In this document: piece after piece, positions 17,396-26,730 of the stretch
Position numbering within the stretch: the stretch's first letter is position 1
Layout of the letters: every line of letters begins with the position of its first letter
DNA from: CAYRGQ01 sp964423925
GTDB lineage: Bacteria; Bacteroidota; Bacteroidia; Sphingobacteriales; Sphingobacteriaceae
Direction of reading: 5' to 3'
Assembly: GCA_964423925.1 (NCBI GenBank)
Contig: CAYRGQ010000003.1
Span: 62,001-126,000 of the forward strand
DNA length: 64,000 nucleotides
Notes under the pieces: generated by a model
Told to the model about the DNA's origin: nothing
Database searches by the model: none
The model's input: the letters and a program-made list of their open reading frames with translations, nothing else
Position numbers and translations under genes: made by a program

Positions 17396-18051
17396 GGCAA
17401 TGCGGTTATATCGTTCCAATAATAGTGATGCACGCCTTCTCGGCTGGTTTGCGCGGCTCGAAACATGGCTAATGCGACGTCTTGCCCATCAATGGGCCGA
17501 TACTTCGTTAGCGAACCCCGGAGCAAAGGCGAAAGGACCTTGGAGAGCCCGCCGAACAGTTTTTCTAGTGGGCGGGATTCCTCGCGATTGCCGATAAGGG
17601 CCGCGGGTCGAAAAAAATGCGTACTTTCATATCCCACCCGTATAATATCGCGCTCAGCTTCGCCCTTTGTCCGAAGGTAAAACACGGACGAATTGGCGTC
17701 AGCACCAACCGAAGAAACCATGAAGAAAGCACGAGCTCCGTTCTCCTTCGCGATTCTAGCGACAACCACCGGCAAACCATAGTCAATCCGATGGTAGGTT
17801 GCCTTATCGGGCGTCTTTTTACGGGTGGTGCCTACCGCGCAGAATACGTCGTCTGCAATCAGCAGGCGCTGCAGAGACGGAAGGCTATCGATATCGCCAA
17901 TATACTGTGTCAGTTTGGGGTGCGATAGGGGGAGCGACTGGCGCACCACGACGATGACGCGGGTGTACGTGTCACATTTCAGCAGATAGCGCAACAGATG
18001 GCTCCCAATAAACCCACTTGCACCAAACACGAGTGCATGCTTGTCTCCCAT
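17392..18051 (-). CDS. NAD(P)H-binding oxidoreductase (short-chain/epimerase-like)
   Basis: Starting at the ATG at 18051, the protein has 219 residues; a longer reading from 18108 adds an unlikely tail. It has a Rossmann nucleotide-binding start, ALVFGASGFIGSHLL, and belongs to the atypical SDR group near HTATIP2-like and NAD(P)H-binding proteins. The usual active-site YxxxK is not clearly visible: YLRTKGEAE near residue 127 is a possible version. The gene is first in a two-gene transcript with the ABC-F gene and overlaps it by four bases. Substrate unknown. Confidence 0.85.
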   Translation of the reverse strand: MGDKHALVFGASGFIGSHLLRYLLKCDTYTRVIVVVRQSLPLSHPKLTQYIGDIDSLPSLQRLLIADDVFCAVGTTRKKTPDKATYHRIDYGLPVVVARIAKENGARAFFMVSSVGADANSSVFYLRTKGEAERDIIRVGYESTHFFRPAALIGNREESRPLEKLFGGLSKVLSPLLRGSLTKYRPIDGQDVALAMFRAAQTSREGVHHYYWNDITALP

Positions 18052-18069
18052 TTCAACAACCTTATCGTG

Positions 18070-18077
18070 CAAAAATA
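18070..18077 (-). promoter_or_regulatory. -7 promoter element of the oxidoreductase/ABC-F transcript
   Basis: On the minus strand this reads TATTTTTG, matching TAnnTTTG. It lies 18 bases upstream of the ATG at 18051 and supports that start over the longer one, which would contain the promoter. Confidence 0.5.
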
Positions 18078-18152
18078 CGTAAATATATGAGAGGCTGTAT
18101 ACACGCAAGACGGGCAGCCGGAACGAAGCGCAAGACCAACATCAAAGATGGG

Positions 18153-18539
18153 TTAATTGAGCCGATACGGCGGGATGAGGATGAACTTAGGTATCTGCAC
18201 GGAAAACGTTGCGCCATCAATCTCCCTCGACACGAGGTAAGTGCCTTCCATGCTTCCCATATCACTTTTCAGGTTGCACCCCGAAATGTATTCGTGTTGT
18301 TCGCCGGGTTCAATAACGGGTTGTAAGCCCACCACGCCCTCACCCTCTACTTCTCGCTTGGGCCCTTTGGAATCGAATATAAACCAGTGGCGGCGTAAAA
18401 GCTGAATTCGGTATGCACTCTGGTTTTCGATACGTACTTTGTAGGCAAACATGTAGTGCTCGTTTTCCGGACTGGAATACTCGGGCTGGTAAACCGTCTC
18501 GATAGAAACTTTGACGCCGTCAGTAGTTTGTGTCGTCAT
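18153..18539 (-). CDS. apaG: ApaG family protein
   Basis: ApaG is a small fibronectin-like beta-sandwich protein (DUF525), linked genetically to Co2+/Mg2+ tolerance and Ap4A level in enterobacteria; its molecular role is unsettled. From the ATG at 18539 it has 128 residues, the usual length. The conserved VIEPGEQHEYISGCNL block and GSMEGTYLV are present. It is divergent from the large sensor-regulator gene, with 270 bases between them. Confidence 0.93.
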   Translation of the reverse strand: MTTQTTDGVKVSIETVYQPEYSSPENEHYMFAYKVRIENQSAYRIQLLRRHWFIFDSKGPKREVEGEGVVGLQPVIEPGEQHEYISGCNLKSDMGSMEGTYLVSREIDGATFSVQIPKFILIPPYRLN

Positions 18540-18780
18540 AACGGAGCGCATTGATTGCGCTGGCAAGTTACAAAAACACTTTCGCTTTTTAAAGATCGGA
18601 AACGCCTCATTAGGAGTCTTTTTAAACCGGATAAGGGAACCAATGTCTCGAATCGTTTGGATGGATTGGGTCTGGTGAGGACTGACAAGCAGGCCTTTGC
18701 CATGCCCCCACTTTGGCTGCTAACGCTTTGACGAACTGAAAAATAGCGCTCGTCAGCGTAGGCCACACCGAACAAATGGT

Positions 18781-18788
18781 TATGTTTG
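18781..18788 (+). promoter_or_regulatory. -7 promoter element of the PUL regulator gene
   Basis: TATGTTTG matches TAnnTTTG and lies 21 bases before the ATG at 18810, predicting a leader of about 15 bases. It overlaps a possible upstream TTG start and so supports the ATG. Confidence 0.55.
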
Positions 18789-18809
18789 TATCGTGTTGTA
18801 ATACAGCGT

Positions 18810-21707
18810 ATGCGAAATTTTTCCATCATCGGGGTGTTAATTTGTGCCGTGCTTGGGAGCCTTTCTCAACGGGGGGCGGCGGACGAAATTCAGCGTGTAG
18901 GAAGTCCGTTGGTTCAGCAATACACCAAGTCAGACTACCGGGCGGGCAACCAAAACTGGTCGATAGCATCGGATAATAACGGATTGATTTACGCGGGCAA
19001 TACAGAGGGGCTTCTGGTTTTTGATGGACAGCACTGGAGCTTGCACTCGCTACCCAACCGCAGCACGGTCCGTAGTGTGGGCGTAGCGGCCGACGGCAAG
19101 ATCTATACGGGCGGGCAGGGTGAGTTTGGCTATTGGGAACCCCGCGATGACGGTCAGTTGACCTATCGCTCGCTCAGTGTCTTAGTCGCGCAAGAGGAAT
19201 CGTTAGCGCGGGGAGAAATTTGGAAAATCCTCTTTGTGGAGGACCGCGTCATCTTTCAGTCGTTTTCCACCCTATACATTTATCACGACAACGCAATTGA
19301 GGTGGTCCGTGGCGATGGCCAGCCCTTTCTGTTCTCCTACTACGTGGAAGGCCGTGTCTTTGTTGAGCTTATCCCTTCCGGTCTACACGAGCTCGTAGGC
19401 TCGGCACTGGTGCCCATTGGAGGAAAGGAAGGCTTGTCGGGCGCCAACGTGCTCAGCATGTTGCCGTTTGGCGACGGATCGATTCTGATAGGCACGGCGA
19501 AAGCGGGCTTGTTTCTCATGGACAGCCAAGGATCTATATCTGCCTGGACGAACGAAGCCCAAGACCTGCTTCGGGCAGCGCAGCTTAACAATGGTTTGTG
19601 CGTATCGACGGATAATTTTGCCTTTGGTACCATACTCAACGGCGTCGTAATCGTTAACAAGTCCGGCGAATTAGTACAGCATATCAACAAAACCACCGGA
19701 CTGCAGAACAACACCGTTCTTAGCCTCAATATAGACAACCAGGAGAATATTTGGGTAGGACTGGACAACGGCATCGATCGGCTAGAAATCACCGCGCCCA
19801 TATATTATTACACCGATCAATCCGGGCTTATTGGCACGGTATACGCCGCGCAGCTATTTGACGGAAGGATATACTTGGGAACAAACCAAGGATTGTATTA
19901 CAGCGATTGGCCAGAGACCAATCGGTACGACCCTTTCCGGTTCAGTTTGGTGGCAAACTCACAAGGGCAGGTTTGGGACCTGGCCGTGGTAGATGGCGAG
20001 TTGCTCTGCGGCCATAATGAGGGCACCTTTCGGGTCATAGGTAATCGGTTGGACAAAATCTCGGATATTACCGGAGGTTGGACGCTGCTCCCATTGCACG
20101 ATCAACCTGGCAAAATGCTACAGGGAACTTATACGGGCGTAGCCTTATTTGAGAAAACGCCCGGAAGCCGATGGAAGCTTGCCCGCCGCCTGACCGGATT
20201 TAATCGCCCAACGGAGTATATCCAGCGATTTGGCCGAGACAAGTTGTGGGCCAGCGGATACCAAGGCTTGTATCTCCTGACGTTAAACCCCGAGCTCACG
20301 CACATCGAACACGCCCAACAATTTGATGGGGCACACGGGTTGCCCGCCGGGGCCAAACGCACGAATGTCTTTAACCTTTCCGGGAAAACGGTGTTTGCTA
20401 CCGATAGTGGCTTTTACCAGTACGATGAGATTACCAACCGGTTCTCGCCTTATGATCAGCTCAATGAGAAAGTAGGCTCCTTCGCCTCGGCTAATAAGAT
20501 TATCGACGCGGGTAACAACCAATATTGGTTGATCAGGGAGGCTCGGGTAGCCCTGGCCCGCATCAATCCGGAGGGCACCATCGAGATAGATTCGGCGCGG
20601 TTTGCTGCACTTGCAGACCGCATCATGAAATTCTATGAGAACATCAATCAAGTGAATGAACGGTTGTATTTAATCAGCCTGGATAACGGCTTCGCCATCT
20701 ATCAGCAGCCCGAAAGCGCGGCAGCGCCCGCCTCCTTTCCCTCTCCCCTGATCCGAGCCGTCAATAACATTACAGACAGCCTTTCGGGCGACATGTATAG
20801 CTTAGCTACTCGACCCGAAATCCCATTCAAGCACAATAATATCCGTATTCGCTATTCAGCCCCATGGTACAGTGTAATTCCGTTAAAATACCAGTTTTAT
20901 TTGGAGGGTCACTCGCGAACCTGGTCGGAGTGGTCGGAGGAATCACAACGCGAGTTTACAAACTTGCGGTGGGGCGAATATGCGTTTCGGGTGCGGGCGA
21001 TGGCGCCGGACGGCACAGTATCTGATATTTCGACCTTTCGATTTGTAATCAAGCATCCGTGGTACTTGTCTTGGAAGGCTATCGCTGCATATGTAGTACT
21101 ATTGGTACTGATCGCCATCGGCGTCCGCAAATGGTACGCGCATAAAATAGCCAAACACCGACGGCTTATCCAGCAAAGCATGGCGAAGCGGCAACAGGAT
21201 CTACTCAAACAGAAAGCGGAGGAAAACGAACATCGATTGATGCAGCTGCGTAACGAGCAACTGGAACGGGAGTTAGCCAATAAGCGACGTGAGCTTGCAA
21301 ATGCGGCCATGAACATCGTCTACAAAAACGAATTGTTGACGAACGTACATGATGAGCTGCTTCAGCTCAAGGACAACGACGGACGGAAGTTGTCGAAGGA
21401 GCAACTGCTTAAGATCAATAAAATTATTGACGATGCACGCAGCGATGAGCGGGATTGGAACTTTTTTGAAGACAGTTTCAACGAAGCCCATGAGAACTTC
21501 TTCAAGCGGTTGAAAATCGACTATCCTGAGCTCGTGCCCAACGACCTCAAACTGTGCGCCTACCTTCGCATGAATATGAGTAGCAAAGAGATTGCCTCGC
21601 TTTTAAACATCACCACCCGAGGTGTAGAAATACGTCGTTACCGGTTGCGGAAAAAACTAAACCTCGCTGCCGGGAAAAACCTGACTGAGTTCCTTATGGA
21701 ACGGTAA
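18810..21707 (+). CDS. Membrane-spanning Y_Y_Y sensor with LuxR-type DNA-binding domain
   Basis: This 965-residue regulator has a signal peptide (1-24), a large periplasmic beta-propeller region (about 30-660) with repeated GLDNGIDRL-like blades, and a Y_Y_Y domain (about 665-750). One transmembrane helix follows (AIAAYVVLLVLIAIGV, about 757-773), then a long cytoplasmic coiled coil (about 780-880) and a C-terminal LuxR-like helix-turn-helix (LCAYLRMNMSSKEIASLLNI). There is no histidine kinase or receiver domain, so it differs from the hybrid two-component regulators of many PULs. It probably senses a sugar released by the locus and controls the susC operon that follows. I chose the ATG at 18810 over a TTG at 18786. 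Confidence 0.9.
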   Translation: MRNFSIIGVLICAVLGSLSQRGAADEIQRVGSPLVQQYTKSDYRAGNQNWSIASDNNGLIYAGNTEGLLVFDGQHWSLHSLPNRSTVRSVGVAADGKIYTGGQGEFGYWEPRDDGQLTYRSLSVLVAQEESLARGEIWKILFVEDRVIFQSFSTLYIYHDNAIEVVRGDGQPFLFSYYVEGRVFVELIPSGLHELVGSALVPIGGKEGLSGANVLSMLPFGDGSILIGTAKAGLFLMDSQGSISAWTNEAQDLLRAAQLNNGLCVSTDNFAFGTILNGVVIVNKSGELVQHINKTTGLQNNTVLSLNIDNQENIWVGLDNGIDRLEITAPIYYYTDQSGLIGTVYAAQLFDGRIYLGTNQGLYYSDWPETNRYDPFRFSLVANSQGQVWDLAVVDGELLCGHNEGTFRVIGNRLDKISDITGGWTLLPLHDQPGKMLQGTYTGVALFEKTPGSRWKLARRLTGFNRPTEYIQRFGRDKLWASGYQGLYLLTLNPELTHIEHAQQFDGAHGLPAGAKRTNVFNLSGKTVFATDSGFYQYDEITNRFSPYDQLNEKVGSFASANKIIDAGNNQYWLIREARVALARINPEGTIEIDSARFAALADRIMKFYENINQVNERLYLISLDNGFAIYQQPESAAAPASFPSPLIRAVNNITDSLSGDMYSLATRPEIPFKHNNIRIRYSAPWYSVIPLKYQFYLEGHSRTWSEWSEESQREFTNLRWGEYAFRVRAMAPDGTVSDISTFRFVIKHPWYLSWKAIAAYVVLLVLIAIGVRKWYAHKIAKHRRLIQQSMAKRQQDLLKQKAEENEHRLMQLRNEQLERELANKRRELANAAMNIVYKNELLTNVHDELLQLKDNDGRKLSKEQLLKINKIIDDARSDERDWNFFEDSFNEAHENFFKRLKIDYPELVPNDLKLCAYLRMNMSSKEIASLLNITTRGVEIRRYRLRKKLNLAAGKNLTEFLMER

Positions 21708-22068
21708 CGGAGCGCGTAAACTCCCTATTCGTCCGTGCTGCGAAACTGACATTCGGCAGATAATACTACATCATTACCTCTCATGAGGACATGTGTAGAA
21801 CGTACACTATCCGTTGACGTTCCGAGAGTAAGAAAACCTCCTTTTAAAACTAGCTGTCAGTTAGTTAAGAGTTGTAAAGTTACTGTTTGAGCAGTTAAAA
21901 CGGGAAAGATGTAGTAATGTATAGGCAAAAAAATCTGGTTTTATGTTGATACATCACACCTTTGTGTATCGTGTTTGTTATGTAAACACGGTGACTTGTG
22001 CGGGTTGCTGACCGGTACGAGAGCGATTAAAAATAAACAGATTTTATAAACCTTATTATTTTGTGTGT
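21708..22068 (+). promoter_or_regulatory. Promoter and operator region of the susC operon
   Basis: These 361 non-coding bases separate the regulator from susC. CACCTTTG at 21957-21964 is one mismatch from TAnnTTTG and would give a leader of about 100 bases. It is flanked by an inverted repeat GATACA-N11-TGTATC (21948-21953 and 21965-21970). A second inverted repeat, CGTGTTT-N7-AAACACG (21970-21976 and 21984-21990), follows just downstream. Repeated AGTTA-type words lie at about 21856-21900. These are good operator candidates for the regulator, but binding is inferred. Confidence 0.45.
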
Positions 22069-25000
22069 ATGAGAAAGCTATTTACATGCTGCTTATCGTT
22101 GCTATGTATCATGTCACTCACGCTGTCACTCACGGTTCAGGCACAGCAGGAAGTAAGCGGCAGGGTAGTCGACTACGCCACCAACCAGGCTTTGGCGGGT
22201 GTGACCGTAACGGTGCAGGGCAAGACTGTTGCAACTCAGACAGACGCCAACGGCAACTATTCCGTGCAAGCCGCGGTTGACGATGTACTCGTGTTCCGAT
22301 TCATCGGTTACGGGACGCAGGAAATCAATGTCAATGACCGGACCACCGTCAACGTTGTTCTCGAACAAGAAGGGACCGCCCTGGATGAGGTCGTGGTTAT
22401 TGGTTATGGTACGCAGCGTCAAAAAGATATGACTGCCGCCATAACCACGGTGCGAACGGAAGACATCACCAAAACGCCGAACGCCCAGCCCATGCAGGCA
22501 TTGCAGGGCCGTGTAGCAGGTGTCCAGATCGTCAGCAGTGGCGCCCCAGGCGCATCCCCTACCGTCCGCCTTAGGGGTATTGGCTCGTTCGAAGGGTCGT
22601 CTGCGCCTCTTTATGTCGTTGATGGGATGTTTTTTAGCAACATCGACTTCCTGAATCCCAACGATATCGAAACGATCTCCGTGCTGAAAGATGCGTCAGC
22701 GGCCGCGATTTATGGAGTTCGGGCGGGGAACGGCGTTGTCCTGATTGAAACCAAGTCCGGCGCGTATAACAGCAAGACAGAAATCGTCTACGACGGATAC
22801 TATGGTATCCAGAACCCGCAGAACGTGTTGAAAATGGCCAATGCCCAGCAGTTCGTACAGTACGTCAACGAGACCGGATCGGCTGCCGATATCGCGTTTG
22901 TCGAAAGTGCTATGCAACGTTACGGTAGAAGCCGGGTTGACCCCAGCATCCCGAACGTGAATACGGATTGGTATAGCGAAATCATGGGGACGGCACCGAT
23001 CCAAAACCACAACCTTTCGTTTAATGGCGGTGGTGAAAATATACGCTACTCGATTGGGGGCGCGTACTTCAATCAAGAGGGACTGTTGAACGAAGCGCGC
23101 AACAGCTTCAAGCGCTTTAACTTTCGTGCAAAAATTGACGCACAGGTGCGCGATTGGTTGACCGTCGGCGGTAATTTCAATGTAAGTACCGCACGACAAT
23201 ACATTGGGGACGATGCAGCGTGGTTCCGCGCATATTTCGCCGTACCAATCGTACCGGCTTATGACGAAACGAACACGGAAGCCGAGCCTTTTAAATTGGG
23301 CAACGCGCAGTTGTTGGGATATCGTGGTAGCCAGAACCCGCTGTTCCCTTTGCTGTACGTAGACAACCGCAATCACATAGGCAAAGTATTGGGTAACTTT
23401 TACGCAGATATCGATCTTGTGCCCAATAAGCTCTCCTTCCGAACAGCATATAATTACAGTCTGGAAAACATCAACGTCCGGCGCGTAGACTTCGAATACA
23501 ACGACGGTGCGACGGATTCCGAATCGGCCATCCGTCGCCAGCATGCGTCTGGGTTTGACCAAGTGTGGGACAACTACCTGACCTACGATGACCGTTTTGA
23601 CAAGCACAACCTCAACGTGGTGGTAGGCCAGTCATACCGAAGCGAATACCGCGAGCTATTGGCCGCTCGGGGCACGGGTATTAATCCCGCACCCGCATGG
23701 GCCGCCGAGCAGTTTTGGTACCTGTCGAACGCTACGGATTACGACCTGAACAGTATTTCGGATAACGCGGGTATCAACGCCAACCTCAACTACCTGTCGT
23801 TCTTCGCGCGCGCCGCTTATAACTATGACAGCCGCTATTTGGTGTACGGAACGTTCCGTCGCGACGGAAACAATAAATTCCAAGAGCGCTGGGGTAACTT
23901 CGCCACCATCGGGTTGGGCTGGGTGCCCAGTGCGGAAGCGTTTTTCGATGTGAACGGCATCGACTTCCTGAAGCTTCGGGCTTCGTGGGGGCAGCTGGGT
24001 AACGACGCCATCAGCCCTTCCGTCGGTCGACCTACCGTGCAGGAAAACAATTTGGCGATCAACGATATACGCTACATAGGCCGGAGGCTAAACCCGACCT
24101 TTGATCTGATCACGGCTTGGGAAACGACTGTCGAAACGAACTTGGGTCTCGATGCGCGCTTCCTGAACAACCGCTTGTCGCTTACGGCGGACTACTTCGT
24201 CCGTGATACGCGTAACCTTGCGGTGGGTATCGTCCCGCCGGTATTTCGTGCCAACGAACGCCGAAGCGTGGGCGAGATTCGGAACCAGGGCGTGGAGATC
24301 GCGGCGGACTGGAGTGACCAGCTCTCAGACGACCTCTTCTACTCAATCGGAGGTAACATCGCGACCCTCAAAAACACCGTCCTGGGACTGGGTGGCGCCG
24401 ACGGCTTAGACGCCGGTTCGGCAGAGTTCCGCCAGCGCTCGATTATCGGGCATCCTTACCAGGCATTCTACGGGTATGAGGTGGTGGGCGTATTCCAGGA
24501 AGGAAACGCTACGAATGCTGCCGACCTGGCCGGTATGGCGCAGGCCAGCGGATATAGTCAGGAATTCATCCAGGAAACCTATTTGCAGGCGGGCGATTTA
24601 ATCTACCGCGATGTGAATGGCGACGGACTCATCAACGACGAAGATCGTACGGTGCTAGGCTCATACCTGCCGAACTTCACATGGGGCGCCAATTTCGGCT
24701 TACGCTATAAGAAACTGGAGTTTTCTGCGCTTCTGCAAGGACAGGCTGGCTACAGTATCCTCAACCGCAAGCGCGGCGAGGTAATCTTTACGAACGATAC
24801 GAATATCGACGCCGACTTGGCCACCAACATGTGGCGCGGACCCGGCACGTCTGATCGTTATCCATCCGCTTCGGGTATCCGTCGGCCTTGGAACCAGCGG
24901 CTGAGCCAGTACTTCGTGGAGGACGGGTCATATTTCCGAATCCAAAACGTACGCTTGTCGTACACGTTTTTCGGACCGGATTACCAAGGCGGCCGCTTGC

Positions 25001-25146
25001 CGGAGACGCGCTTGACGTTGACCGCAGAACGACCGTTGACGGTGTTTAAATACAACGGCTTTAACCCTGAGGTTTCTAACGGCGTAGACCGCCAGGTTTA
25101 TCCTATTCCTGCGATATACACCTTGGGAGTGACGATTAAACTTTAA
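22069..25146 (+). CDS. SusC/RagA-family TonB-linked outer membrane transporter
   Basis: SusC proteins form the beta-barrel pore of outer-membrane glycan importers powered by TonB. The start is the ATG at 22069 (1025 residues); a GTG two codons upstream is possible. A signal peptide ends in TVQAQ. A carboxypeptidase-like domain lies at about 26-105, and the SusC signature ALDEVVVIGYGTQ is next. The plug domain has ADPT-free SusC features such as LRGIGSFEGS and LYVVDGM, and the barrel runs to the C-terminal TLGVTIKL. susD follows 11 bases on. It is the first gene of the beta-glucan locus operon. Confidence 0.96.
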   Translation: MRKLFTCCLSLLCIMSLTLSLTVQAQQEVSGRVVDYATNQALAGVTVTVQGKTVATQTDANGNYSVQAAVDDVLVFRFIGYGTQEINVNDRTTVNVVLEQEGTALDEVVVIGYGTQRQKDMTAAITTVRTEDITKTPNAQPMQALQGRVAGVQIVSSGAPGASPTVRLRGIGSFEGSSAPLYVVDGMFFSNIDFLNPNDIETISVLKDASAAAIYGVRAGNGVVLIETKSGAYNSKTEIVYDGYYGIQNPQNVLKMANAQQFVQYVNETGSAADIAFVESAMQRYGRSRVDPSIPNVNTDWYSEIMGTAPIQNHNLSFNGGGENIRYSIGGAYFNQEGLLNEARNSFKRFNFRAKIDAQVRDWLTVGGNFNVSTARQYIGDDAAWFRAYFAVPIVPAYDETNTEAEPFKLGNAQLLGYRGSQNPLFPLLYVDNRNHIGKVLGNFYADIDLVPNKLSFRTAYNYSLENINVRRVDFEYNDGATDSESAIRRQHASGFDQVWDNYLTYDDRFDKHNLNVVVGQSYRSEYRELLAARGTGINPAPAWAAEQFWYLSNATDYDLNSISDNAGINANLNYLSFFARAAYNYDSRYLVYGTFRRDGNNKFQERWGNFATIGLGWVPSAEAFFDVNGIDFLKLRASWGQLGNDAISPSVGRPTVQENNLAINDIRYIGRRLNPTFDLITAWETTVETNLGLDARFLNNRLSLTADYFVRDTRNLAVGIVPPVFRANERRSVGEIRNQGVEIAADWSDQLSDDLFYSIGGNIATLKNTVLGLGGADGLDAGSAEFRQRSIIGHPYQAFYGYEVVGVFQEGNATNAADLAGMAQASGYSQEFIQETYLQAGDLIYRDVNGDGLINDEDRTVLGSYLPNFTWGANFGLRYKKLEFSALLQGQAGYSILNRKRGEVIFTNDTNIDADLATNMWRGPGTSDRYPSASGIRRPWNQRLSQYFVEDGSYFRIQNVRLSYTFFGPDYQGGRLPETRLTLTAERPLTVFKYNGFNPEVSNGVDRQVYPIPAIYTLGVTIKL

Positions 25147-25157
25147 TGTTATAAAAG

Positions 25158-26699
25158 ATGATTATGAAACCGTTTAACTATATACAGTGGGCTTCGCTAG
25201 TGGCCATGGTCTTCGTATTCGGGACCGCTTGCGAGAAACAGCTCGATGCACCGCTAGAAAACCAGCAGATAGCCGAGGAAACGGACTATTCGCAGTCTGA
25301 AAACATGGTGATGATGTTGTACGGCGCCTACGGAGAGTTGTACAACTTGCAATGGGAAACCTTCCCGACGATTAGCGTACGTGGCGACGATGTCAACGCA
25401 GCGGGCGATCAGGCACCCCTGATCGAGACCGACGCATTTCGATACGACCGCAACTTTTGGCTGTATAACTCCAGCTGGCTCAATCTCTATACAGATTTGA
25501 TTTATTGGCATGGAGCCATCGAGGAGATAAACAAATACCGCGAGGCGGGAGCAAGCGACGCCACCGCGCAGCAGTACATTGCCGAGATTAAGGTGATGCA
25601 AGGATTTGAGCTCATCCAGTTGGCACGTCTGTGGGGAAGTATCCTGATTCCGCGCACCTCCGAACCGGCCGACCTGTTCAACGTCGAACTCGCCAGTTTC
25701 GAGGAAGTGATGCAACATGTCTCCACATTGATGGACGAGGCTATCCCTTTCTTGCCTAATGTGCACCCTAACCAACGTACCGACGTCCGTGGGGGCATGA
25801 CGCGCTATACGGCTTTGGCAATCAAGGCCATGGCTAACCTAGAACTGAAGAATTGGACCGGCGTGACAGGCGCCACGGGGCAAATCATCAGCAGTGGCCT
25901 GTTCCGTTTGGAGAATGATTACTACAACCTCTTCAACATTCCCGGCAAGCTAAACGACGAAAAGCTGTTGGAGCTCCAATATTCCGACTTCGGAACGGGA
26001 ACAGGAACGGCCAATAATTATAATTACGCTTTTTTTGGCCCTCCTGCGGCGGCTTGGACGCCGGCACGCGCGGGCGTGGGCGGCGGCTGGGGCTTTTGGG
26101 AGCCTACGCAAAAGTACATCAAGTTCATGCTGGACCGTAACGAGCAGAAGCGGTTGCCGGTAACCGTATTGTTTACGCCCGCCGGGATCGCGGCGATCCA
26201 ATCTGATCCGAATTATGCAGACTTGCCCGAATGGGTGACAAATCGGACCGCTAGCAACGACGTGTTTCTAAACCACCCCCGCTACCTCTACTTGAGCGGC
26301 AAGCACTACTTGCCGTCAAACCAGCTTACCGAGGGACGCACGGGTTACGGCTCGAACAACAATTTCACGGTAATCCGCTACGCGGAAATCTTACTCATGC
26401 ACGCCGAAGCGATCGTGAGCGGTGCAAGCAGCTCCGTCATGAGTGCAGACGAAGCGGTTAATGCGGTTCGCAGCCGTGCCAACTTGCCGAGCCTCAGTGG
26501 CGTAACACTGGACGACGTGTTGGACGAGAAGTTTGCCGAATTCGGCTCGGAGTGGGGCATACGTTTCTATGATTTGGTGCGCCACGACCGCGTTGCCGAA
26601 TTGACCCACGAAGGTAAGACTTACCAGCCAGGCGAGCACCGGTTCCTGCCCTATCCACTGGAGCAACAAGGTATATTGCCACAACTGCGTGGCAAGTAA
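25158..26699 (+). CDS. SusD/RagB-family glycan-binding lipoprotein
   Basis: SusD forms the lid of the SusC pore and binds the glycan at the cell surface. The 513-residue protein has a lipoprotein signal ending in FGTACEKQ, N-terminal TPR-like helices, and the family C-terminal features VIRYAEILLMHAEA, AVNAVRSRANL and DEKFAEFGSEWGIRFYDLVRH. An ATG two codons downstream (25164) is an alternative start. It is paired with SusC directly upstream. The predicted ligand follows from the downstream enzymes: a beta-1,2-glucan. Confidence 0.95.
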   Translation: MIMKPFNYIQWASLVAMVFVFGTACEKQLDAPLENQQIAEETDYSQSENMVMMLYGAYGELYNLQWETFPTISVRGDDVNAAGDQAPLIETDAFRYDRNFWLYNSSWLNLYTDLIYWHGAIEEINKYREAGASDATAQQYIAEIKVMQGFELIQLARLWGSILIPRTSEPADLFNVELASFEEVMQHVSTLMDEAIPFLPNVHPNQRTDVRGGMTRYTALAIKAMANLELKNWTGVTGATGQIISSGLFRLENDYYNLFNIPGKLNDEKLLELQYSDFGTGTGTANNYNYAFFGPPAAAWTPARAGVGGGWGFWEPTQKYIKFMLDRNEQKRLPVTVLFTPAGIAAIQSDPNYADLPEWVTNRTASNDVFLNHPRYLYLSGKHYLPSNQLTEGRTGYGSNNNFTVIRYAEILLMHAEAIVSGASSSVMSADEAVNAVRSRANLPSLSGVTLDDVLDEKFAEFGSEWGIRFYDLVRHDRVAELTHEGKTYQPGEHRFLPYPLEQQGILPQLRGK

Positions 26700-26730
26700 C
26701 AAATGAAGGAGTTCATCTAATGTTATTGCA

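Noticed and set aside
22050..22068. TTATTTTG just before the susC ATG as a leaderless promoter.
   Set aside because: It fails the A of TAnnTTTG, and the element at 21957 with its inverted repeats is a better candidate.
22696..23607. A 303-codon open frame antisense to susC.
   Set aside because: It lies wholly inside a clear SusC gene, has no promoter, ribosome site or family resemblance, and reflects codon bias of the real strand.
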